From the NCBI GenBank assembly GCA_947462335.1, contig OX381710.1, positions 65,591,303-65,655,302 on the forward strand: a stretch of 64,000 nucleotides of DNA, in the 5' to 3' direction. The DNA comes from Harmothoe impar (lineage: Eukaryota > Annelida > Polychaeta > Phyllodocida > Polynoidae). Position numbers and translations under genes: made by a program. The notes beneath the pieces were generated by a model that did not search any database, was not told the origin of the DNA, and worked only from the letters and a program-made list of their open reading frames with translations. This document shows, one piece after another, positions 31,802 through 41,520 of this stretch (within the stretch, counting starts at the first letter, position 1; each line of letters begins with the position of its first letter).

Positions 31802-32217
31802 ATGGTCGTGTTTAATGATACCCCTCCCCTTTAAACACTCATTGGGAGGGCTGGTTGTATAATAGTCTCATGATCTATACCAAGGGGTCTATACCAGTGT
31901 TGTACATGTATACATATTTGCCAATCATAGCTAGTGCTATGTGGATACATGAGTATTACACCTATAGACCACTCGAGCAACCCAGTCATAGCATTTATGC
32001 CTGTATTATGTCAATATGTATCAAAAAGATATGAGGAGTACTTTGTAGATATTTTATCTATGTCAAAATAGGCAGCATTTTCAAAGGAAATCAAGAGAAA
32101 ATATCTAAATGCAAAATCACAACACTTCCTTGTCGATATTTACCTTGTCTTAGCTGATATTGGCCCCGTCTAATCTCTTTTACCCTAACTGCATATCGAG
32201 ATGAATACACATCATTT

Positions 32218-34685
32218 CTACACATAACTAATTTTGGTTGGATTTTCAAGGCTTTCATTGACACTATTTTTATAAACAAGGCAAGTCTCTCTTAAGAGGC
32301 CAATATTGAATAAAACATATTCATATATCTCGTTGCTCTCCCCTTTGGTTTTGATTTGGACAAATTCTTCTAAATGCACATCACAGATGGGTGTGGGGAG
32401 CCATTGTCTTTTTTCTCGGAAGTAAGTCTCTCTCATGTGCAGCTTCACCAGCTCATCGAGTGTACACCCACTCAGAGCCATATAGAGGCTGTCGGTATCC
32501 ATCTGACAGAGGGTGTAATCGCGACGATCTATAAACCTGTCTAAGAAGTTGAATGTAAACTCCAACATTTTCAGTTTTGCATACTGATACACCATGAACC
32601 CCATTTGGATAGGGAGGTTGTTGTTGACTGGCTTGGGTTGAAGTTCGACCTCGTAAAGGTTGCCGGTTATTTCGATACCTTTCTTGAAGCGCCATGAATT
32701 TGCCAACAGTTCAAAAGCCCGTACTCTCACATACGTGACCCGGCTGTGTCTCTGTTTGTTGCAGATTGTCTTGCCATATGAACTATTCAACTTATCAACT
32801 TATCAACTTATAGCAGTCGGAAAGGACTTTTTCGTCTGGGTTAGAATCACCCCCACGGCGAGCTCATGTCACCTCATCAGCAAAATCAGCAAAGATGGCT
32901 TTCGGGAAATATTGGACGACTAGATGTACTTTGGTTACTGTTAAACCGTGCGCCACATACCATTTCAAAAGCGGTGTGCCTAACAGAAGTTTCTCGCCAC
33001 AATAGCTGCCAATCAAGGATCGCTGAGGTGTGTTTAACAAATTTTCTCTGTTCACAAAATCTCTCATGTGCAGACCGATATCATCTTTGGAGATTGTAAA
33101 TTTTTTAAGATTGGTGTCATCTCCTCTGAAAAGTGTTCCAGTAAGTGTTGGGGAGTCTCAATGTCCACCAGAAGCAAACCGAACAGGTGATCGGTTGTGA
33201 CAGCAGATATAAGTTCACGTACAGTCATCGGGCGACTATCCACCTTGAGCTCGTTGACTTTCCAGTGAGACTTAGAGTTGAAAACTTTTGGGTCTCTTTC
33301 TCGCATGCTTCGCCACTCACACTCCCATACCTTAATCAGGATGTAACCTAGATTTTTCAGATACAAACTCGCTCTCTTAGTTCTCGAGCGTCTGCGCTCT
33401 CTCTGCGAGGAGCAGGGGTATCGGTGCGGCGGTATGCAAGTGTGAGCATGAAACCAACACCCATGGAACTGAAAGACGGTTTGGGAACCCGGGTGGAAGC
33501 CGTTGACACGCTGGCGTCGGGAGCCTAATGCAACCTCACCACCGTTGAATGCATGAAGCAATGTTACTGAGTGGGCGTGTTCCATGTAGCGTAGCTACTC
33601 CAAAGCCACTCTCGAATGTCTGGTTTTGATGTCTCTCTCTGGACTCCGGACGATGTAATAACCGTGCAATGTTTCTCACTCATACACTTCAAATAGAGAC
33701 TGTTTGCATCTAAGCCCACGGTGTGTTGATAAACCTTCGCTTGCTCTCCGTATTTAACCTCTCTGATACGGGTTACACCATTTTCATGGTACCTGTGGAA
33801 GATGATGGAGGGTCCGCCCATTAGATTGGTCTGAAGCAGAGAGTGAAGATGAGCATGGGCTCGGTTGAACAGGATGTAGGGGGTGTCATTGTTCTGGAAC
33901 AGGAACCGTAGCGTTAGACCCGCAAGGGAGATCCCGTCTTTGAACATGTCGATCCCTCGCTCTCTGAAGAAGTGAGCGTGGTTATTGAGAGCTTCAACAA
34001 ATGGTTCCACATCTTTGTTGTTGTAATAAACTAGGTAATCCCTGAAGTTTTTCATTTTTTGCTCATGCCAAACCTTTTTACAACTCTCATAGTCAATCTA
34101 GGAGATGTGTCGACCCGTCAGCTTATTGTAGAACGCAGACTTGGGCGGTAGGGTGGTGTTCTCCAGTTTTCTGACAGATGTCAACCAGTCCTAGGGTAAG
34201 TGACCCTTACACTCAATCTTGGTGAAAGCCAGCAGGTAGTTCTGGTAGTTGTAACCCGCTGCCAAATAGTTCACAACAGTGCGTTTGGTGTAGACAGCCA
34301 TATACTGGTTGTGTCTCTTGATGACACTGAAATACTCTGATTTCTGTTCTGAAGAGAAAAATTTGGGAAGGTGGACATTAATCAAGTTCAAGTCATAGCG
34401 ACCCGAGTTGAAACCCACTACGGGGACTTGTTGTATATAGTGCAAGAAGCGCCGCTTCAATACAACTAACGGATGTCTACACATGAGCCGGTCACTGTCA
34501 GTGTCACATTTCTGAAGCTCCTCAAAGACGGTAGCCCGAGCTATTTTAGCGTCTAGTGCGCTCAACATCGGTCGGTAGCGCTCCAGTACTGCTAGACCTA
34601 TCGTTTTAGCCTTGTCGTTAATGTAGTTCAACACACGGTCAAGTAAGGGGTCCGACTCGCCATCAGACTGTCGGACAAAGCACAC
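32218..34685 (-). pseudogene. Protein-primed family B DNA polymerase, fragmented
   Basis: Pieces in several minus frames follow the family order. At 34685-34191 an exonuclease-type motif NSGRYDLNLI is present. At 34055-33564 come LMGGPSIIF and GLDANSLYL (polymerase motif A). At 33585-33064 there is FHGCWFHAHTC. At 33067-32864 a conserved QRSLIGSYCGEKLLL block appears. At 32790-32218 come NSSYGKT (motif B) and MDTDSLYM (motif C, catalytic Asp pair). Frame changes occur near 34100, 33570, 33065 and 32800. Nearly the full length is represented, so it decayed by small indels and stops rather than by large loss. It would have replicated the element's linear DNA. Confidence 0.87.
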
Positions 34686-34872
34686 AGGCCCCTCACACCC
34701 CGGATAATCGGACGCCTTGTGGGAGTCTGGTTAAAAGTTTTTGACTGAACAAGACAATGAGCGAAAATAAGATTTAAGAGTTTTAATGTGGTTACACTCT
34801 CTGTCACACTGCACGGCTTGTGAATGGTAAATTACATCCATGTGTTGTACTGGGTTTCAGTGAGAGTACACA

Positions 34873-35578
34873 GTGAGAGTACACAGGGCCATTCAACACC
34901 AAGATGCCAGCTGCGACACATCAGCAGCATCATCGCAACAGTTGAACACGATAGATTTCGACCCTAGGTTGATAGGGCCCTTTTCGTGTATCATTGCTGG
35001 TCCTTCGGGTTGTGGTAAATCACGGTTGATCGAGACCATCCTGGGTGACCTCCACAATCTCGTAACCCCCCGAGTGGAGAGGGTGTGCTATCACTAGGGT
35101 GAATGGCTAAAATGCAGGCCGACTACAGGGTCGAGTTCTGACAGGGCATCCCCAGCAAGGAGGACGTAGTCAGAGAGGGGAAAGAGGGTCAACAGTGGCG
35201 TCTCCACCACCACCCCGACCCCACACCCTGCTCATCTTGGACGACCTCATGAGCAGCTCAAACCAGCAAGTGGTGGCCGACTTGTTCACTAAGGGGTCTC
35301 ATCATTGGAATGTCAGTGTGGTGTACATCACACAGAACCTGTTTCAGAAATCACCGAAATTTCGAACAATAAGTTTGAACTCACACTACAAGAGCCCTCG
35401 AGACATGGCACAGATAAGCGCGCTCTCACGCCATGTATTCCATCATAAGGCGGCTGCCTTGTCTGCCGTATTTAACAACAAGCTGAAGCGTCCGCATTCA
35501 TACATCCTTCTGGACTTTAAGCAGGCAACACTCGACCACCTGAGGCTCAGGTCCTCGGTCACTACACCACACAACTAG
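34873..35578 (+). pseudogene. Packaging ATPase (FtsK/HerA type), broken
   Basis: The first part has a Walker A motif, AGPSGCGKSRLIE (about residue 45). The second, at 35195-35578, has the Walker B-type LLILDDLM, then FTKGSHHWNVSVVY and QNLF, typical of the A32-like ATPase of Polintons. A TAG at 35095-35097 and a frame change around 35100-35190 separate them. In the C-terminal part a few residues usually between NSHY and the PRD motif are missing. It would pump DNA into capsids if the element were intact. Confidence 0.83.
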
Positions 35579-35595
35579 ATTGTCTTCGTTCCAAA

Positions 35596-35910
35596 ATGAA
35601 AGGAGGAAAGAAGGGGACTCCCGCAACCCGACGGCTCAAGAGACACTACCACACTCTGAAACACTTGGCTAAATGCACCTCCCAGACGTGTAAACACTTG
35701 ATCGAGTCTGGGAGCGATGACCTCATCCTAACACTGAGCAAACTCTGTCAGAACCTCTTGGTGGGCAACATCCCCTTCTCACAGAAACTCAAGAAAGCCG
35801 CAGCCACTCTCCGGCTCGTCGCCAAAAGGGGGACCTCGAACATGTGGAAGAGATCTGCACTGGTTCAAACAGCGTTTTTTTCATTCCGGCTCTCATCAGG
35901 AGGGCGCTAA
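35596..35910 (+). CDS. Small basic Polinton/adintovirus-associated protein
   Basis: 104 aa, Lys/Arg-rich N-terminus (MKGGKKGTPATRRLKRH), then CKHLIESGSDDLI and CQNLLVGNIPF. The same pattern (a basic start, LI..G..DLI, L.GN.P) is found in a small gene that lies beside the ATPase in many animal Polintons. The usual glycine-rich hydrophobic C-terminus is replaced by FFSFRLSSGGR, probably by a frame change after a T7 run near 35875. Function is unknown; a virion role is suspected. Confidence 0.55.
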   Translation: MKGGKKGTPATRRLKRHYHTLKHLAKCTSQTCKHLIESGSDDLILTLSKLCQNLLVGNIPFSQKLKKAAATLRLVAKRGTSNMWKRSALVQTAFFSFRLSSGGR

Positions 35911-35960
35911 CTCTTATAAAAAGCATTCTACGAATATAGCAACACTCATTCAGTGGCACC

Positions 35961-36717
35961 ATGTCCTACAAGCGACTGGCACTGGTCGATCCTGAGCTAG
36001 TGGGACAGAGGTGACACAACCAAGATGTTGTCGGTCCTGTTGCTACTACTCTCGACTCTGCTGGCAGTCCAGCTGGGCTTGCTATCGCTCCTCTGTCTTC
36101 TACATCTGGTGTCACACCGGCACCGGCACCCGCAGCCGCAGCGGCGTCGGAGGTCGGAGGCGGCGGCCCGGGACACTACTACCAGAAAGCTCAGCGCTCA
36201 CTTCACCCCGATTCTATGCTCCTTGAGGTCCTTCAGTTCGCCCACAGAGACTTGGATCGCATCTTGAGCGACCTCAACCTCAAGTCACTAGAAAAGATGG
36301 TTCGCTACAGGAAGGTGCTGAACAAACTCCAGTTCCTCATCAAGCCCCTCATGGCCAACCCCTCGGCCGTGACACGGGGGGCGGTATCCAAGGGGAGCCG
36401 CGACACACCGACACCCGATACAACACTGCTCAACTCCCTGCTGGCGCAAGTTCCAATGAAGACGCAGACTAAAACAACCAAGTTATTCCACAGACTGCGA
36501 GAACCAAAGCTGGCGGAGTGGGATGAACGCGGGGACCTGTTGACCATGGGTGGTTTAACCAATGTCCTCCACCGGTATCAACATCATCGATCTGCTGAAT
36601 GACGTCAGTCGATTTCGCAAGTCGGTGGACAGACCTCCGGGTCACATGGCGCTCAGAAGTGTTCTCAGTGTAGTGGACCCGACTGGAAACACCATCGGCA
36701 ATGCCTTGTATACGAGC
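35961..36717 (+). pseudogene. Polinton-type structural/accessory gene (ALVDPE start), broken
   Basis: ATG at 35961 begins MSYKRLALVDPELV and meets a TGA at codon 18 (36012-36014); the same frame then stays open to 36602. It passes a Pro/Ala-rich linker and a helical HRDLDRILSDLN region. Near 36580 the coherent reading moves to another frame (IIDLLNDVSRFRKSV) and ends near 36717. The layout resembles a gene found downstream of the ATPase in cnidarian and other Polintons. The leucine-rich frame at 36025-36267 in the same DNA is a shadow. Confidence 0.55.
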
Positions 36718-36949
36718 TAGAACTCTGGGAGTCCGCCCAGTGCGCAGGCCACTACGTACCAGAAGCAGAAGCAGAGATCCGCGCCCACCACTGCTGCTCA
36801 TTGACTCTGACAATGACGGTGGTGGTGGCGAGGGTGGTGACTTGTTCATCACTCCCCCACATATAGTGCCACACCGCGGTCCGCAGGCCTATGCACCAAC
36901 AAGAAGAGAAAATCCAGGAGTCATACACACACCTCGGACACCCCCGTAA
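36701..36949 (+). CDS. Possible small Arg/Pro-rich protein at the element end
   Basis: 82 aa, with an Arg-rich start (RTLGVRPVRRPLRTRSRSR) and an acidic/glycine run (DSDNDGGGGEGGD). It is collinear with the other virus-type genes. No family is recognised and it could be a chance frame. A further basic frame starts at ATG near 36951 (MGKSRWLSKKEKLRRR). Confidence 0.25.
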   Translation: MPCIRARTLGVRPVRRPLRTRSRSRDPRPPLLLIDSDNDGGGGEGGDLFITPPHIVPHRGPQAYAPTRRENPGVIHTPRTPP

Positions 36950-37194
36950 AATGGGCAAGTCTAGGTGGCTCAGCAAAAAGGAAAAGTTGAGAAGACGCAT
37001 AGTATTGAAATACTGTGATTGGCTGTATGTCGATGGAACCGTTTCTTCTTTGTACTATAGAACGTTTGCACTACATATAATACTACTCATATAAGTAAGT
37101 AACAGCTATTTCTCAACATGCTGCTTTACTATATAATTATATATATTATAGATACACGTCGGGAAAATTTGGCTAATTAAGTTCACTTCCTTAC

Positions 37195-37291
37195 CTACAA
37201 ACATAGCCAGGCACACTGACATGTCGGAGAAGGCATAGGCATCACAGTATACACCCGAGTGTCTTCTATCCATAATCAGTGCGAATAGGGG
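37195..37291 (-). CDS. Exon of SLC18-like transporter (D..RH.SVY region)
   Basis: 97 bases; acceptor ATTTCAATGCAG, donor GTAAGG. It encodes PLFALIMDRRHSGVYCDAYA then FSDMSVCLAMFV. This closely matches the vesicular amine/acetylcholine transporter segment P...LVD.RH.SVYG..YAI.D. It ends one base into a glycine codon that the 31052-31133 exon completes. This is the strongest exon for the family call. The neighbouring upstream exon should lie to the right but was not found. Confidence 0.8.
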
Positions 37292-37299
37292 CTGCATTG

Positions 37300-37790
37300 A
37301 AATACTGATCATACCTTAAACACACAAAGAAAGCATCAAACATTAATACACGAAGTCACTTCCATAGGCTTTTTAAGTCATACATCATCAGACATTTCCC
37401 AATTTAGGCCCCCACTCCGAATGTCAATTTTCATCCTCATGGTAAACTGCCCAAATCGTAAATCAGCCAAATGCAATGGTGATAAAGTAGAAATTTGATT
37501 TCCTATTTTAATGTACAATTTAAGAGGGAATGGACTGGGGTGAGAAGAGTACAGAGTAGATATAGATCTTGTGTCTGCCAAGATACTGCAACGATTCCAG
37601 ACACCGACTGCAAATAGTGATAGACAAACACGCTCTTTATTATTTATAACAAATGCAGATTCGACCCCATCTTTTAATATTTTTTCCACAGAAGACTCTG
37701 CTTCAATTCTTTTTTAGATTTTCACTGACTCTGCTTGAACGCATGACTGCCCTTGCTGTAAAACGCAGATCTGCGTGTTTTTGTTGTTGA
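37300..37790. other. Intronic, no supported feature
   Basis: A 103-codon minus frame (37378-37689) is open but shows no family signature and no transporter similarity. It is left uncalled. Confidence 0.3.
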
Positions 37791-37849
37791 AAAAGAAAAG
37801 ACCCCTCTTTGGGAGGGGGGGGGGGGTAGATGGGGGGGGGGGGGTCCCC

Positions 37850-38215
37850 ATGTCACGTCTCGATTTTAAGAAATGACTATGTCACATGTCACTAAGGAAA
37901 GAGTCATGTCACTAGTGTCACTAAGGGACTCATACATAGGGGTCTTGGGGCCGCAGGCCCCAGGAAAATTTAGAAAAATTGACAACCTACAGGGACAAAA
38001 TTTGAAGAAAAAGTTGGGCAACCTACTGTACTCCAAATGAGGGATTTTTCTTTATGTCACTAAGCCCAATGTCACATGTCGATTTTAAGAAATGGCCATG
38101 TCACATGTCACTTAAATGGCCATGTCACATGTCGATTTTAAGAAATTGCCATGTAGCCATGTCGATTGTAGGAAAATGACCATGTCGCCATGTCGATTTT
38201 ATCCACTTTTAACAA
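37850..38215. repeat. Degenerate tandem repeat, ATGTCACATGTCGATTTTAAGAAA units
   Basis: Units containing ATGTCACATGTC and CGATTTTAAGAAATG recur from about 37851 to 38205, with spacing from about 40 to 200 bases. A homopolymer G run precedes it (37816-37846). Confidence 0.6.
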
Positions 38216-38479
38216 CGCTGATAGTGTAGGAAGGGACTAGGGAGTGCGGGGGCTCTGCATGGTTACCTCCCGAACACCGTCAGAGTTCACCCATTAGCTG
38301 ACACGCTACCGGGCCACCCCCATACCTCAACCTATAGGCTATAGTACAGGGATAGTCCTACATCCAGAGATCGGCCAATGAAAGGGAAGGGTGCTCTGGT
38401 AAGGTAAGAGGGGAAGAAGGTTACCGCTTATTGCTGATCGGGGATGCTGATAAGATATCGAATAATAACGGCAAGGGAG

Positions 38480-38910
38480 AAGCCCCGGGGGGGGGGCACT
38501 TAGTATATTTTGTATACACAGGTGTGCGGCTGGCGAGGGTAGTTTTTCAACTAAATCTCCCTAGCAAGGGTCCTATTTCAGAGAGAAATGTCCCTAACAA
38601 GGGTCTACTTTTGACAAAATCGCCCTAGCAAGGGTCACTTTTTCACCACAATGACCTGTTTTTCACCAAAATGTCCCATTTTTGCCCATTTTTTTGCCAA
38701 TATTTTGAGGACACGGGTAAAATTTCTCAGTAAAATTACTCATCCATTGTACATTTTGTGTTTTTCCTAATCAAAACTAGGACTTTTCGGCCGAAAGTGC
38801 CCTAGCAAGGGTAGGTTTTGAAGCAAAAGCTCCCTAGCAAGGGTAAGGGTTGTCATTGGTCCAGCTGCACACCCATATCAGAAAAAAATTCAAGTACCCC
38901 CCCGGGGGAG
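38480..38910. mobile_element. MITE with CCCCGGGGGGG ends and CCCTAGCAAGGGT iterons
   Basis: The left end has CCCCGGGGGGGGGGCACTT and then GGTGTGCGGCTGG. The right end is its diverged complement (CCAGCTGCACACCCATAT...AAGTACCCCCCCGGGG). The interior has five copies of (T)CCCTAGCAAGGGT (near 38567, 38597, 38625, 38800, 38831). No ORF. The CCCGGGGGGGTACTT end type is seen in several marine animal genomes. Confidence 0.65.
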
Positions 38911-39395
38911 AGGCAGGACCATTACATCCTCTTTCGGCGCAACATCCTGCTTAGCAGGATAGCTGCACCCCCTCCCAGCGGCCGGTGGATAACGTTGGCG
39001 TGGGGGGGGGCGGCTCACAAACTTGCTATTTTGGAGTCAGTCCTTGAGAAGGGGCCGCAGTTTATGAGACAATATCTGGTCACTTTTGAGGCTTACCTAA
39101 AAACAAACGAATATAAATCCAACCTACCTACCCTAGATTTTCAGACTATTATCCTAAAACACCCTTTCGGTCTTATTGTAAGAAATCCCATTATATACAT
39201 TTTGTAGATATATTTACAGCCCAATCATGGCCGCCATCGAGAGCTAGACGCACCAGGAGCGCCCTCCGTGTATATTATGGATTAATTTAGGTTAGACAGT
39301 TAGGGACTGGATTATTTTTGTCAGACACCACTGTGAAGTGGTTGTGAACATTTGTGGATACGTTTTGGAGTTATACTCCACCTCATCTCGGAATT

Positions 39396-40082
39396 ATGCC
39401 CTCTAGAGGGTCTAAAGGGTCAAGACAACGCCGGAAAACCAAAAGGCGCGGGTTGGATGTATACTTCACCCCAGAACCCTGGCCGCTCAGGCCAGCTGAC
39501 CCGCACCTAGTACCCAACCAACCTGATACAGGCACTCCCAAGAGACAACGGTCCTTTGAAGGTGTGTCAAAACTGATTGATGCAAGCCCCACCGAATTAT
39601 CGCCTATCTACAAAAAAAATAGGTACGAAATTCTCCAAACTGAGGGCGTTGCTAAGGACGCCATTTCACCTGTTGTCAGTACACACACCCCTCTCAACCC
39701 GCCCCAAGGTCCCTCAGTCCAGGCCCAGAAGGCTCTGATTGACCTACCTCCTGGATCGTTACGCATGAACACTTTAACTAGTGGGGATTTAGACCCAAAC
39801 ATGCAGTTACCTCCACCTGACCTGACTGAGGCCCTATCACACGACAACACAGTCAAGGAAGGTGATTACGTTGTGAGACTCCCCAACAAACAAGGGGAAA
39901 AGGACACCCCCCTCACAGACTTTATAAATGAGTTAAACATGACTATTAACTCAAGCAGTGCAAACTATCATCTAGTATACCCCGATGTCAGAAATGCGGC
40001 CGACTCGCCCCCCCCCCAGTCCTCCCGATGGTCCGGAGACCGGGGGTGGGCGGGTGGGAGTACGGATGGGTGCACAGGGTGA
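39396..40082 (+). CDS. LINE ORF1, N-terminal part
   Basis: A basic start (MPSRGSKGSRQRRKTKRRG), then Pro/Ser-rich sequence with KKNRYEILQTE, PPGSLRMNTL and a possible short helix (DTPLTDFINELNMT). An upstream in-frame ATG exists at 39354. The frame runs to 40082, but from a run of ten C at about 40008-40017 the coherent sequence moves to the frame of 39985-41520. The two parts are probably one ORF1 protein split by a homopolymer length change. Confidence 0.6.
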   Translation: MPSRGSKGSRQRRKTKRRGLDVYFTPEPWPLRPADPHLVPNQPDTGTPKRQRSFEGVSKLIDASPTELSPIYKKNRYEILQTEGVAKDAISPVVSTHTPLNPPQGPSVQAQKALIDLPPGSLRMNTLTSGDLDPNMQLPPPDLTEALSHDNTVKEGDYVVRLPNKQGEKDTPLTDFINELNMTINSSSANYHLVYPDVRNAADSPPPQSSRWSGDRGWAGGSTDGCTG

Positions 40083-41520
40083 GTCACATCACCCCTTCCC
40101 CTACCCACCACCCGCGCACCACCACCACACCACTGGTCCGCCTCCTGTCACCTCCTACTACTACCCACCCCTGTCCTGTCCCTCGGAAGGTACTCACGAC
40201 CGGGGTTACCCACCTATAACCACAACAGCCACCCTCTACCAGCCACCACCCTGGGCCCCGCCCCCCTGGTTCTCAGCTCAACCCGACAGAGATCCAAATG
40301 GAGTGATTGCACTCAAGAAGATGGTGAGTGCAGTTGAATACATACAGGATCATATGGCTGACAAAGATGTTTTGAATACAAAACTCAACACAATCACCTC
40401 GACCATCGACAAACGAATATCTGGTTTAGATGATCGTCTGAGAGCCTGCACTGATGAGCAGAAATTGGACAGAGCGGCATTATCAAAGGAGATAATTTCT
40501 GCCCGTGCTGACATGGACCAAAAGATCACATCTGCTCATAGTGTCCTCACCAAAGAGATAAAATCGGTTAGTTCTGAAGCTGACAACAAACTGCAGGGAG
40601 CCACTGCGCCCATTGTTGCCCGCCAAACTACAATGGAAAATAAATTAACAGCCCACATTGCCGAGGTGAATCAGCTTAAGTCAAAACTGATCGCCATGGA
40701 GCTGAAGCAGTCCAAAGATACCATAGACACGGCATCCCGTGGTAACCACGGTTATGCTGCCTCCTTGATACATGGGGTACCAAAGGGAGTGCCCACACCC
40801 ACCCTGAGTGCCCCGCCCCAACCTGTGTCACAGCTTGGAGCCACCCACAACATAGTTATTGTTGGCCTACCGGAGGAAAAAGATGAGAACATTTTTAACA
40901 CCTACCAGCGCATCATAAACGCCATTGGTGTCCCAGTTGACAGCCGTGATCTCTCATCTGTATCAAGATTCGGCAAAGAGGGCAACAGGCCGAGACCAAT
41001 CATGATATCATTTAAATGCCCCAACATCCACCAGGAATTCCTCCTCCTACGCAGACGCATTAGAAAACTGGGGGAGGAAGTGTATCTAAATCCTGATGAA
41101 TCACGTGACACCAGAATCTTCCGTTACAAACTGCGTACAATTTTCAACCACATACGGGACTGGGATGTGGGAGGAGAGCTGTTAATTGATGGTCTGAAAA
41201 TAAATGGCCACATCTACCCTCCCACCCAAGCAGGTATCAATACCATCCCAGATGTTTTCAAACCATCTGACATGGATTGCACCAAGCCGGGTCACCCTTA
41301 TGATCCCAAGACCCTCAAAGCTCAGGAGCTTAAAAAACCCAACCCAGTCACCTGTGGTCAACCAGCTGTTGTAACAGCTAACCTCAACCAACCCCCACCC
41401 CCACCCCCACGCCACCGCCCACCCCCCCCATGTCATAATTTCCCGCCCCCCCCCCATACAACAACAATCACCTACCAGCCACAAGACCGCCCAGACTTGA
41501 TGCAGCCCCCGTACAGCTAA
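39985..41520 (+). CDS. LINE ORF1, coiled-coil and RRM-like part
   Basis: Up to 511 codons in this frame. A Pro-rich linker, a coiled coil (about residues 105-250), then an RRM-like region (NIVIVGLPEEKDENIF, RPRPIMISF, about 287-365) and a C-terminal-domain-like stretch (EEVYLNPDESRDTR). The tail is again Pro/His-rich. This coil-RRM-CTD order is that of ORF1p chaperones in L1-, I- and CR1-type elements, which bind element RNA. The last codon overlaps the next ATG (TAATG at 41518-41522). Confidence 0.78.
   Translation: MSEMRPTRPPPSPPDGPETGGGRVGVRMGAQGESHHPFPYPPPAHHHHTTGPPPVTSYYYPPLSCPSEGTHDRGYPPITTTATLYQPPPWAPPPWFSAQPDRDPNGVIALKKMVSAVEYIQDHMADKDVLNTKLNTITSTIDKRISGLDDRLRACTDEQKLDRAALSKEIISARADMDQKITSAHSVLTKEIKSVSSEADNKLQGATAPIVARQTTMENKLTAHIAEVNQLKSKLIAMELKQSKDTIDTASRGNHGYAASLIHGVPKGVPTPTLSAPPQPVSQLGATHNIVIVGLPEEKDENIFNTYQRIINAIGVPVDSRDLSSVSRFGKEGNRPRPIMISFKCPNIHQEFLLLRRRIRKLGEEVYLNPDESRDTRIFRYKLRTIFNHIRDWDVGGELLIDGLKINGHIYPPTQAGINTIPDVFKPSDMDCTKPGHPYDPKTLKAQELKKPNPVTCGQPAVVTANLNQPPPPPPRHRPPPPCHNFPPPPHTTTITYQPQDRPDLMQPPYS

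Larger units (their letters stand above)
32218..36960. mobile_element. Decayed Polinton/adintovirus-like element
   Basis: It holds divergent blocks: a minus-strand family B DNA polymerase and plus-strand packaging ATPase and small virion-type genes. That is the usual content of Polintons (Mavericks) and adintoviruses. Integrase, capsid genes and terminal inverted repeats were not found, so it is a partial relic. All genes carry stops or frame changes. It sits in the transporter intron between exons 31052-31133 and 37195-37291. Its edges are approximate. Confidence 0.82.

Noticed and set aside
36025..36267. Leucine-rich membrane-like frame
   Set aside because: It overlaps the better-supported frame from 35961, whose sequence continues into 36216-36602; the leucine run is a shadow.
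37378..37689. 103-aa minus frame as an exon
   Set aside because: No similarity to SLC18 and no clear splice sites.
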